The position numbers were made by a program, and so were the translations under genes. DNA of 64,000 bases, taken from positions 124,001 through 188,000 of the forward strand of contig JASBTM010000017.1 in NCBI GenBank assembly GCA_030148425.1. Direction: 5' to 3'. Positions 37,196-44,976 of this stretch are shown in pieces. Position 1 is the stretch's first letter; every line of letters begins with the position of its first letter. This stretch comes from Hyphomicrobium sp. GTDB taxonomy: Bacteria > Pseudomonadota > Alphaproteobacteria > Rhizobiales > Hyphomicrobiaceae. The notes under the pieces are model-generated. The model had not been told where the DNA came from, searched no databases, and saw nothing but the letters and a program-made list of their open reading frames with translations.

Positions 37196-39079
37196 TCATG
37201 GAGTCTGTTGCAACGTCGCGCGTTGGCCGTGCTTGAGGAAGACGAAGGCTTGCCGGGCGATGGTCTCCCCGTCCAGCACGGTCGCCGCGCCGACCAGTTT
37301 CTCACGTGTGCGGACCTTCGCGGCATGGGGAGTGAGAATGAAGATCGCCGCTTCCTCGAAGGGCTGGCCGCTGGCGATCATGGTGCGCAGCGCGGACACG
37401 ACACCAACCCAAGCCGCGACCTGCTGCTTGGAGGCGGCGAAACGGAAAAGGAAGTGGCGAAGCCCGGTGCCGTAGGTCGAAGCCATTTGCGAGGCCGAGA
37501 GTGCCGGATACTCCCGATCGAAATAGATAAGCGCGTTCGTGATTCCGTTGAGCACGAGGGGCCGGAGGTCCGTGTCGAGTCGCCTGGTATTGCGACCGCA
37601 GACGTCGACATAGAGCCACGAAAACCGTGAGCTTCGCGGGAACTGCATTTTCGAGAAGGTGGCGATGGCGGAGGGCACAAAGGTGAACCACCAGCGCCCT
37701 ATCTCGACGAGTTGGAAGCGGACATTGCACTGCTCTCGAATAAGGTCCTCTGGCGCGAGCAGTGATAAGGCCCGTATCCGATCGGCATCCAGCACGCGCA
37801 GGCTGGTTGCCGCCACGGCGGCTGCCGCCCCGAGATTCGCGAGCAGCGCGCCGGCAGCGTCGGTGTCTTCGAGCATGGAATCCGCGAGCGCCTCGGAGAC
37901 GACCACCGAATCCCACAGCGCGTTGGCGAGGATGAGCCGCAATAACGAATGCGGGTCGGAGGCTGCCAGAAGCGGCGATGCGGCGCGAGGAACGTAGCTG
38001 ACGCGGGAAGCATTGGTTCCGATGTAAGGGCTGATGATCGCAGAGTTGATCCGCTTTGAGGGGGACGTAAATGCACCCCAGAAGGCCGCGAGGGCTGGTT
38101 CAAGAAATTCCGCCAGAACCGTTTCCGGAGAAGCTGCTGGTGAGACGGTGTTGGCATCACGTGTTGCGGCCCTGATCCGAGCCCGCACGTCCCGCGCGCT
38201 CGCGGTCATGAGGGTTCGGCGCAACGCACCATCCCCCACCGCGACGGGATACTCGGTCTTTGTCTCATAGAAATACTGGCCGCGCAGGCTTCCCTCGGCC
38301 CGCAGCGTGGCCCCCGAATTTCCGATCGCCAGCATACGCAATCCGGCAGAGGTCTGTAGGCCCCAGGAGATGCCGCCGGGCACAGGGAATCCAGCATTGA
38401 CGCGTTCGAAGGTGATGCCTTCCTGCGCGCAGGTGGTGCGGGCGGCGATTTGGATTGGGTCCGTTGCCGCGTGACGCTCCTTGTCTCGGCGGACGTAATC
38501 CTCGCGGGCAGTTCGCAAGGGATTGCGCGCGATGACCGCCTCGCGCTCGGCATTGAGGCGATCTGCCGGAAGCGGCCGCAAGTTCGGCAGTCCGCGCAAC
38601 CACGCCGCGCTGAGCGCGGTCATCGTCTTCAATGCGAAGAAGCGCCTGTCGAGTTCCTTGATTTCGGGATCGACATTCCCGAATCCGCTCCCATCCTGGA
38701 TGGCTTTTGCGCGCGCGACATCGCCGTTCATGATGGCCATGAAGTCGTCGAAGATACCGACATAATCCGTGGCTCCCATCGCCACGAGCCCCTTGCGGCA
38801 ATTGTCGAGGGTCTGCTCGCCCATTCTGCTGTTATGGGCGAACTGGCCGTGGCCGCCATTGTTGACCTGCGCCAGATAGTAGTCGGCGTGGTAGGCCCAG
38901 AATGCCTCTGGCGCGATCTCGCCGGACACGAGGCTCGCGTGGTCCACTGCCCAATTGACGAAATCGATGACGCCGGCGACAAGGTCCGTGTCATCGGCGG
39001 CCGCGTTCTCCGGCACGAGGATATCGGGTGCGATGAGACTCTGCGGTTCAAGCACGCGCGTGTCGTCATTCTCGGCCAT
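37196..39079 (-). CDS. Large DUF4375-domain protein, unknown function
   Basis: This 627-residue cytoplasmic protein begins with a DUF4375 (DMP19-like) domain at about residues 40-130: FWAYHADYYLAQVNNGGHGQ and LDNCRKGLVAMGATDYVGIF, where the VNNGG motif is the family hallmark. The remaining 490 residues show no domain I know. They contain an Ala-rich helical middle part and LRPLVLNGITNALIYFDREY near the end. DUF4375 proteins are often single-domain and of uncertain function, sometimes suggested to bind nucleic-acid-mimic partners. The long C-terminal extension is unusual. No signal peptide or TM segment is seen, and the gene appears monocistronic. Confidence 0.75.
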   Translation of the reverse strand: MAENDDTRVLEPQSLIAPDILVPENAAADDTDLVAGVIDFVNWAVDHASLVSGEIAPEAFWAYHADYYLAQVNNGGHGQFAHNSRMGEQTLDNCRKGLVAMGATDYVGIFDDFMAIMNGDVARAKAIQDGSGFGNVDPEIKELDRRFFALKTMTALSAAWLRGLPNLRPLPADRLNAEREAVIARNPLRTAREDYVRRDKERHAATDPIQIAARTTCAQEGITFERVNAGFPVPGGISWGLQTSAGLRMLAIGNSGATLRAEGSLRGQYFYETKTEYPVAVGDGALRRTLMTASARDVRARIRAATRDANTVSPAASPETVLAEFLEPALAAFWGAFTSPSKRINSAIISPYIGTNASRVSYVPRAASPLLAASDPHSLLRLILANALWDSVVVSEALADSMLEDTDAAGALLANLGAAAAVAATSLRVLDADRIRALSLLAPEDLIREQCNVRFQLVEIGRWWFTFVPSAIATFSKMQFPRSSRFSWLYVDVCGRNTRRLDTDLRPLVLNGITNALIYFDREYPALSASQMASTYGTGLRHFLFRFAASKQQVAAWVGVVSALRTMIASGQPFEEAAIFILTPHAAKVRTREKLVGAATVLDGETIARQAFVFLKHGQRATLQQTP

Positions 39080-39451
39080 GTCATTTCCTGAAATGCGCAG
39101 ACTCCCCTACCTGACAGACGACCGGAAGGGGCCGCACCCGAAAGCCTGTCAGAACTTTATTTGGCCAGTGGCGTTCGAGACACGCAGAGAAAGGTTCTTG
39201 GGGAAGAAGGCGTCCGGACGAAAGAGGCTGGGCGGGAGCGTCAAATTCGATTTGCTTTGCTAAAATCTGTTGGGCAGCCACTGGCAGCGAGCCGATTACA
39301 GCAATGCGAAACCGAGCGGACAAATGAGATCGTTGTTCTCCGCCGCTGGCTACGACCACGGATGTCCGCTGCCGGTAGCTCCTGACGGGCGTATGTCGAA
39401 AATCAAGTGGCAGCCGCTCAACCGTTCAGGGCTGAGCGGCGGCTTGCTGCG
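39080..39451. other. Intergenic stretch, nothing recognised
   Basis: The stretch lies upstream of the DUF4375 gene and downstream of the PRISE gene, both on the minus strand. It presumably contains the DUF4375 promoter. Short open frames on both strands have no recognisable motifs. Confidence 0.5.
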
Positions 39452-40546
39452 TTAGGCGACGCAAAGCACTTGCTTTACAGCAACGGGCGGAATGACGCGC
39501 TCCTGCTGCATGCGGTCGAACAGATCGAAGAAGGCCTCGTCGGAGGGCCTGGATGCGGTGAAACCGAGTGCTCGGCTCTTGGACATATCCGTGATGCATT
39601 CGAACGGTCGCAGCAGATCGGCATCCGTATGCCAGAAGGATGCGATGCGTTCGAGATTGGCTTCCACGAGATCATGCCTCTTCGCGATATCGGCCCACGT
39701 CGGGCCGGCATCGACCATCTGCTCGCCGAGCGGCTCGTTCTCCTTTGAGAAAGGCACGGCTTCGAGGCCAAAATAATCGGCGAGACGTCCCCACATCCAT
39801 TTCCAGCGGAATACATCGCCGTTGGTGACATGCAGCGCCTGATTGCGCGCAGCAGGTGTCGTGGACGCCCATTCCAGGTGCTGGGCGAGGACGCGCGCAT
39901 CAGTTACGTCCGTGACGCCATTCCACTGCACCTCGTCGCCCGAAAAGGCGAATGGCTTACCCGTCTCTCGGCAGTAGGCAGCGTAGGCCGCGAGCGTCAT
40001 GCCCATGTTCATGACGTTCGTCTTGGCAAAGCCGATCATCGTGTGCGGGCGATGAACGCTCCAGCCGAAGCTGTCCTGCTCGGCGGCTGCGAATACCTGA
40101 TCCTCGAGATCATAGTAGAAGTTCGGGATATCGAGGCGGGGCAGTGTTTCCCGGAACGGAGTCAGCGGCGGGGCAACCTGAGCGTACATCTCGAACGGAC
40201 CGATGAAGTGCTTGAGGCCGGTGACCAATGCGAAGTGCTCAAGGCTATCCTTCGGGCGGATGACCTGAAGTAGATTGCGCATCATAGCGCCGTTGACCGC
40301 GATGTTCTCCGCCTCGGTGGGATTACGTGACCAAGTGGCGAAAAAGACGTGTGTCGGGTTGACGTCCTTCAGGGCCTTTACGAGCCCAGGATAGTCCAGA
40401 AGGTCCGCCCCGATCGAATGGACGCCTTTGATCTCTACGGGCCGACGTGCGAGGCCGTGAACCCCCCACCCGCGACTGACCAGATGCTCGGCCAGATTGA
40501 AGCCGACGATGCCGGTGCTTCCGATGACGAGTGCTTGTCCGCTCAT
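39452..40546 (-). CDS. PRISE-type (progesterone 5-beta-reductase-like) SDR reductase
   Basis: From ATG 40546, with GAGGACACA upstream, the protein has 364 residues. The NADPH-binding motif GSTGIVG lies at residues 9-15. The atypical SDR catalytic residues of the PRISE/VEP1 group are visible: Lys112 in VTGLKHFIGPFE and a Tyr in NFYYDLED (144/145). This differs from the YxxxK of classical SDRs. PRISE enzymes reduce activated enone C=C bonds, as in progesterone 5-beta-reductase and iridoid synthase, and bacterial members act on small enones. The natural substrate is unknown. GST and SDR genes nearby suggest a reactive-carbonyl or xenobiotic context. Confidence 0.88.
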   Translation of the reverse strand: MSGQALVIGSTGIVGFNLAEHLVSRGWGVHGLARRPVEIKGVHSIGADLLDYPGLVKALKDVNPTHVFFATWSRNPTEAENIAVNGAMMRNLLQVIRPKDSLEHFALVTGLKHFIGPFEMYAQVAPPLTPFRETLPRLDIPNFYYDLEDQVFAAAEQDSFGWSVHRPHTMIGFAKTNVMNMGMTLAAYAAYCRETGKPFAFSGDEVQWNGVTDVTDARVLAQHLEWASTTPAARNQALHVTNGDVFRWKWMWGRLADYFGLEAVPFSKENEPLGEQMVDAGPTWADIAKRHDLVEANLERIASFWHTDADLLRPFECITDMSKSRALGFTASRPSDEAFFDLFDRMQQERVIPPVAVKQVLCVA

Positions 40547-40681
40547 TGTGTCCTCGCGCATTGATTTGCGATCAGCGCGATTGGCCGCGCGTTTCGTGGA
40601 TATGAGCCCCGTCAGAACTGCGATAAAGTCGTGCCTGGGCGCTTCTCTGTCGCTTCAGAAGAGACAACCGGGGGCGAGAGT

Positions 40682-41209
40682 TTGAGGATTGCGTACGGCC
40701 GCGCCATCGATGCGAATGATGTGCTCGGTCTGCTCGCGGAGTTCGATCCGCATGTTGCGGGAACGCCGCCGCTCGGGATCGATGTCGACACAAGTGACAT
40801 CGACATTCTCTGTGCGTTCACCGATCCGCTCGCATTTACAAATGCGATGGTCCTGTCATTCCAAGATGCGGAAGGCTTCACCATCCGGCAGTGGCGGAGT
40901 GGGAAGCGCGCCGTTGTTGCCCAGTTTCGTTCGAGCGGCTGGCAGTTCGAGATCTTCGGCGAGGAAACGCCGGTCGAGCGGCAAGAGGCATGGCTCCATT
41001 TCCTCGTCGAGCGGCGTCTGCTTCGGCTGGGCGGGGATGGGTTGCGCGCAGAGATCGTGAGGCAGAAACAGAACGGACTAAAAACCGAGCCGGCGTTCGG
41101 ACGGGTGCTTGGGCTCGACGGCAACGCTTATCAAGCGCTTCTGGAGCTGGAGCAGAAATCAGACGAACATCTCTCCGTTGTATTGAGGAACGCCGGGTTT
41201 CGTTGTTGA
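40682..41209 (+). CDS. DUF4269-domain protein (nucleotidyltransferase-like)
   Basis: The protein contains the DUF4269 core: FDPHVAGTPPLGIDVDTSDI then DILCAFTD, where a D-x-D pair stands where nucleotidyltransferases bind metal, followed by FEIFGEETPVERQEAWLHFL near the middle. Starting at TTG 40682, after a GGGGCGAGAG ribosome-binding-like stretch, it has 175 residues; a GTG at 40631 would add 17 poorly conserved residues. DUF4269 proteins have a minimal nucleotidyltransferase-like fold and unknown function. It runs divergently from the PRISE gene and converges on the LysR gene. Confidence 0.75.
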   Translation: MRIAYGRAIDANDVLGLLAEFDPHVAGTPPLGIDVDTSDIDILCAFTDPLAFTNAMVLSFQDAEGFTIRQWRSGKRAVVAQFRSSGWQFEIFGEETPVERQEAWLHFLVERRLLRLGGDGLRAEIVRQKQNGLKTEPAFGRVLGLDGNAYQALLELEQKSDEHLSVVLRNAGFRC

Positions 41210-41213
41210 TCGG

Positions 41214-42131
41214 CTACTCTCCGGCCAGCGGAGCCCGCAGGACTTCCGCCAGATGCTCTAGGACTGCGCGCGTCTTCGGGGGCATGCGCCGGCCAAGAGG
41301 AATGAGAGCGTGCACCGGGACGTCTCTCGGGTCGTCGGCTTCTGCCAAGACATGAATCAACGCGCCCTCGGCCACGAACGGCTGGACGACGCGATCGTAG
41401 ATCTGCGCCAGGCCCAGGCCGTTCAGCGCCGCATCGATCATGGCGTGGCCATCGTTGACCAGGAGGCCGATCCTGGGCGTCATCTGAACCGCCTGGCCGC
41501 CGTCAGCAATGGTCCACGGCCGGAGCTGACCGGACCCGCCGCGAAAAATGATCCCCTCGTGGTTCCAAAGATCGGCGACGGACCTGATGGACGGATGACT
41601 GGCCAGGTACGCCGGCGATGCATAGAGCCGTTGCCGGATATCGCAAAGCTTGCGCACGGTGATATCGCCACTCGGCGGAAGCGCCCCAATGCGTACGACG
41701 ATGTCCCAGCCTTCGCCGACGGCGTCGGAGTGACGATCACTGAGCGACAGATCCAGTGTCACTTTGGGATAGCGCTCGCGGATGGATGCGATCGTGGGAA
41801 GCAAGACGCGGCCGAAGCCGATCGGAACATCGAGACGCACGCGACCAGTCGGCTCATCACGGCGGGCGGACAAGGCGACCTCAGCGTCGCCGAGGCCGTC
41901 GAGCGCGGCGCGGGCGGCCTCGAGGTAGGTTTCGCCATCCTCGGTGAGCCGCACGGCGCGTGTGGTGCGTTGAAATAGCTTCGTGCCGAGGCGTTCCTCG
42001 AGGCGCTGCACCGCCTTTCCAACATTCGATTTGCTTGTCCCGAGACGCTCGGCCGCGCGCGTAAAGCTCGCGTGCTGGGCCACGGCGACAAAGGTAGCGA
42101 TGTCGTGGATAGGGGGTGCTGACCGGGTCAT
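41214..42131 (-). CDS. LysR-family transcriptional regulator
   Basis: This 305-residue protein has the LysR helix-turn-helix (VAVAQHASFTRAAERLGTSK, then SNVGKAVQRLEERLGTKLFQ) and the substrate-binding domain from about residue 90 (GRVRLDVPIGFGRVLLPTIA). It is of the CrgA/DmlR type. It diverges from the GST gene across a 127-base gap with a perfect palindrome, the classic arrangement in which a LysR protein activates the neighbouring gene and represses itself. The effector is unknown; a GST/SDR substrate or electrophile is plausible. Confidence 0.93.
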   Translation of the reverse strand: MTRSAPPIHDIATFVAVAQHASFTRAAERLGTSKSNVGKAVQRLEERLGTKLFQRTTRAVRLTEDGETYLEAARAALDGLGDAEVALSARRDEPTGRVRLDVPIGFGRVLLPTIASIRERYPKVTLDLSLSDRHSDAVGEGWDIVVRIGALPPSGDITVRKLCDIRQRLYASPAYLASHPSIRSVADLWNHEGIIFRGGSGQLRPWTIADGGQAVQMTPRIGLLVNDGHAMIDAALNGLGLAQIYDRVVQPFVAEGALIHVLAEADDPRDVPVHALIPLGRRMPPKTRAVLEHLAEVLRAPLAGE

Positions 42132-42162
42132 GACGTCCCTGATTTCTTGGACAGGTCAACAT

Positions 42163-42181
42163 TGTCGCCTCTGAGGCGACA
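42163..42181. promoter_or_regulatory. Perfect palindrome, probable LysR-type operator
   Basis: TGTCGCCTC and GAGGCGACA form a perfect 9-1-9 inverted repeat in the gap between the divergent LysR and GST genes, 32 bases from the LysR start. Its centre and T/A ends fit a LysR-type binding site. Confidence 0.75.
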
Positions 42182-42258
42182 GAGCAACGCATTTGTTGAT
42201 GTTTATCTCCATCCCGGTGGAAAGCATATCGGGGCCATCCAAGTGAAAGGATGGTTGC

Positions 42259-42900
42259 ATGAAGCTTTATATCGCCCAGGCCACGTGCTCACTCGCCGCC
42301 CAGCTCGTCGCGAATGAGCTCGGTCTCTCGCCCGAGTTGGTCCACTTCGATGTTCACGACAGGTCGACATCGAATGGCCAGTCGTTCACCGAGGTAAACC
42401 CGTTGGCTTATGTCCCGGTCCTCGAGTTGGATACGGCAACGAAGGATCGTCTCACGGAGACCATCGTCGTCGCATCGTACCTCGCTGACCAACATCCGGA
42501 GCGCGGATTGATCCCGGCGCCTAGCACGCTGGAGCGTGCGAAGTTCGACCAGCTTCTCGTTTTCGTCGCGACCGAGATCGCGCAGAAGCACATTCCGTTG
42601 ATGCGCAAGCTGTTGACGGAGGACGGCGCGGAATGGACGCGCAACAAGCTCCTGAATGCCTACACCGAGCTCGACCAGCGTCTGGCTGACGGACGTGCGT
42701 ATCTGACCGGCGATAACTTCACGGTCGCCGACGCGTACGTATGGGCCACCATGTGGCACGAGAGGTCAGGCGTGAAGATCGACAACCTAAAGAACCTGAT
42801 GGCCTACGTGGCCCGCGTCGATGCACGTCCAGCCGCGCAGAAGGCGCTTCGGGATGAAGCCGAATTGGTCGCACGGCATCAGGCTCGCACGGCCGCCTGA
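42259..42900 (+). CDS. Glutathione S-transferase, beta-class-like
   Basis: This 213-residue protein has an N-terminal thioredoxin-like domain (MKLYIAQATCSLAAQLVANE) with Cys10 at the position typical of bacterial beta-class GSTs, the cis-Pro motif NPLAYVPVLEL and the Glu/Thr pair in RLTETIVVASYLAD that binds the glutathione gamma-glutamyl group. The all-helical C-terminal domain holds YLTGDNFTVADAYVWATMWH, the GST N-capping box. It would conjugate or reduce electrophiles with glutathione in the cytoplasm. It starts at ATG 42259 after AAAGGA and is followed 34 bases later by the SDR gene, so both probably form an operon controlled by the divergent LysR regulator. Confidence 0.92.
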   Translation: MKLYIAQATCSLAAQLVANELGLSPELVHFDVHDRSTSNGQSFTEVNPLAYVPVLELDTATKDRLTETIVVASYLADQHPERGLIPAPSTLERAKFDQLLVFVATEIAQKHIPLMRKLLTEDGAEWTRNKLLNAYTELDQRLADGRAYLTGDNFTVADAYVWATMWHERSGVKIDNLKNLMAYVARVDARPAAQKALRDEAELVARHQARTAA

Positions 42901-42934
42901 AACCCACGCCAACCAAAGATAAAGGACACTGATC

Positions 42935-43720
42935 ATGAGCAATCGAACGATCGAGAGAAACCAGAATGACCCGTCGCAACGGCTCTCCGGCAAGGTCGCA
43001 GTGGTAACAGGCGCATCGAAAGGTATCGGCGCAGAGATTGCCCGTCGGCTCGCTATGGAAGGAGCTTCCGTGGTCGTGAACTATGCGGGCGACCGCTCAG
43101 GTGCTGAAGGTGTCGTCTCCGACATCACTACCACCGGCGGAAATGCCATCGCTGTACAGGGCAACGTCGCGAAATCCGATGATATCGAGCGGATCTTTTT
43201 GCAGGCAGCAAATGCCTTCGGAAATGTGGATATCCTCGTGAACAATGCTGGCGTGTACAAATTCGGTACGATCAATGAAGTCACAGAGAGCGAGTACCGG
43301 CGCCACTTCGATACGAATGTTCTGGGTCTTCTGCTCGCAGCGAAGGCGGCGGTTTCTCAATTTGGTTCGCGGGGCGGGAGCATCATCAACATCGGCTCGG
43401 TGGCAAGCCGTCAAACCCCGGCTGGCGCTTCGATCTACACTGCCACTAAGGGAGCCGTCGATGCCATTACCCGCACGCTTTCGAAAGAGCTCGGCCCGCG
43501 CAATATTCGCGTGAATTCGATCAATCCCGGTGGCGTCGAGACACCCGGCACGCGTGCGGCCGATCTCATCGGCAACGCGTTCGAGGCAAACATGATCGGC
43601 ATGACACCACTTGGCCGCTTTGGCCGGCCGGACGACATTGCGCCGGTGGCGGCATTCCTTGCCTCTGACGATGCCCGCTGGATCACCGGTGAAATCATCG
43701 TGGTATCGGGCGGCATGTAG
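42935..43720 (+). CDS. Classical short-chain dehydrogenase/reductase (FabG-like)
   Basis: This 261-residue protein has the Rossmann motif GASKGIG (residues 26-32), NNAG at about 103-106, catalytic Ser155 in NIGSVAS and the pair Tyr168/Lys172 in IYTATKG. The C-terminal PGGVETPGTR and ITGEIIVVSGGM are typical of 3-oxoacyl-reductase-like SDRs. NADPH is likely, because residues after the first beta strand are not acidic at the NAD-selective position. The substrate is unknown. It lies 34 bases after the GST gene with AAAGGACACTG before the ATG, so the two are co-transcribed. Confidence 0.92.
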   Translation: MSNRTIERNQNDPSQRLSGKVAVVTGASKGIGAEIARRLAMEGASVVVNYAGDRSGAEGVVSDITTTGGNAIAVQGNVAKSDDIERIFLQAANAFGNVDILVNNAGVYKFGTINEVTESEYRRHFDTNVLGLLLAAKAAVSQFGSRGGSIINIGSVASRQTPAGASIYTATKGAVDAITRTLSKELGPRNIRVNSINPGGVETPGTRAADLIGNAFEANMIGMTPLGRFGRPDDIAPVAAFLASDDARWITGEIIVVSGGM

Positions 43721-43756
43721 ACGATGCCGATAGCCGATGCTCTTTGCGGATACTCG

Positions 43757-44173
43757 CTACCGAGCACACTTGGTGCAGCGGCAGATTCCAGCCAAATGTA
43801 TCTCGAAATATTCTTCGCCGTAATCGTAGGAAAGTTCTTCGCCAAGTTCGATGTCGCGGAGCGCGAAGATATATACGCGACGCTTGAGGATATCGATCTC
43901 GCAATTCGGCGCGCAGGAGTGGTTGATAAAGCGGGCGGTATTCGCCGGGATGTTCCCGTCAATCATGCTCCTGTCGCTCGTCCAAAAAAGGTACTTCCCT
44001 CGATTCTCTTTTATCTGCTTGGCCGTGGCTGGGCGTCCAAGGTACTCGATGACGCACGAACCCTTAGGTATGCGTTCATGAGTGAAAAGACCTCTGCCAC
44101 TGAGCGACCGACGGACCGCAAGACGGAAAGGAGCAGGCATGAAGCGTCGCTTCATAGGAGGAAGATACCACAC
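43757..44173 (-). CDS. SET-domain protein-lysine methyltransferase
   Basis: This protein of up to 138 residues has the complete SET-domain motif set: GRGLFTHERIPKGSCVIEYL (SAM-binding G-x-G region), RFINHSCAPNC (residues 81-91, the pseudoknot NHSC motif), GEELSYDYGEEY (111-122, with catalytic Tyr118) and a post-SET CRCTKC (131-136) able to bind zinc. SET enzymes transfer methyl groups from SAM to lysine side chains of proteins; bacterial members have chromatin-like or ribosomal targets. Possible starts are GTG 44173, ATG 44155 and ATG 44140, none with a clear ribosome-binding site. It is convergent with the SDR gene and follows the organosulfur operon by 130 bases. Confidence 0.88.
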   Translation of the reverse strand: MWYLPPMKRRFMPAPFRLAVRRSLSGRGLFTHERIPKGSCVIEYLGRPATAKQIKENRGKYLFWTSDRSMIDGNIPANTARFINHSCAPNCEIDILKRRVYIFALRDIELGEELSYDYGEEYFEIHLAGICRCTKCAR

Positions 44174-44304
44174 TTCATTTTCTGTCGATCCGGCGTCTGT
44201 ATAGTGAGCATATGAGGAGAAAATTGACGAGCCACTTTTTTTCTTTCAGCTTAAGCGCGATTGCCCAAAAACGGCCGCTCAACCCTTTGTCCGTTCTTAG
44301 CACC

Positions 44305-44976
44305 TCAGGCGTAGCCAGCCGCATAAAGGTCGAGCAGACCGATCGCAACAAGGCTCAGAGCCCAGAAGGCATCGAGATTGATCCAGAGTTTCGATAGAAC
44401 CTGCAATCCGAGATAGCGGTACACACTCCAGGCGATGACGCCCCCAGCGGCTATCATCGCGGCGGTGTGGACCGCGGCGACTGCGAGAGCCAGGATCAAA
44501 CTATTCGACGCGAGAACAATTGCTGCTTCGTGTCCCGGGTCGGCTGGTTGTGTCGTCGTGCAGAGCCCGAGATAGATTGGCACCAGCATCAAGCCAGCGC
44601 CATGGGCAACGGCAATGGCAAACGACCACAGCGCGAGCTTGGTCGGTGGTATGCGTGCGAGAACTCGGGGATGCCGGCGATTAAAGAAAAGAAATATCCC
44701 GAAGCCGATGACGAGCACGGCCGCGGTTACCTGAATCTGCCGACTCCAGGCGATGAGCATTGTTAGAAGACCGAACGGGAGCAGCACGACAGCCATCGCT
44801 GCCAAATGGCCGACGCCGAGCAGGGCAAGTGCCTTGAAGACCGCCGCCGAACGCCGCTCGAACAGTCCCGCAGAGACGGCGAGCGGCCAGCCCATGCCCG
44901 GATTGGTTCCGTGATAGAGCCCGCTGACAACGACGGCCAGCCAGAGCCCAGCGTTCCAGCCTCCCGCGGTGAGCAT
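44305..44976 (-). CDS. Multi-pass membrane protein at the end of the organosulfur operon
   Basis: This 223-residue protein has six or seven TM helices. It begins GLYHGTNPGMGWPLAVSAGL; the H-x-x-N-P-x-x-G pattern, a second His in LGVGHLAAMAVVL and another in AIAVAHGAGLM could bind metal or heme. I do not recognise a named family. It starts inside the last base of the mtoX-like stop (TGATG), so it is translationally coupled to that oxidase and probably serves it, for example in copper supply, sulfide/product export or electron transfer. This role is inferred from context only. Confidence 0.65.
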   Translation of the reverse strand: MLTAGGWNAGLWLAVVVSGLYHGTNPGMGWPLAVSAGLFERRSAAVFKALALLGVGHLAAMAVVLLPFGLLTMLIAWSRQIQVTAAVLVIGFGIFLFFNRRHPRVLARIPPTKLALWSFAIAVAHGAGLMLVPIYLGLCTTTQPADPGHEAAIVLASNSLILALAVAAVHTAAMIAAGGVIAWSVYRYLGLQVLSKLWINLDAFWALSLVAIGLLDLYAAGYA

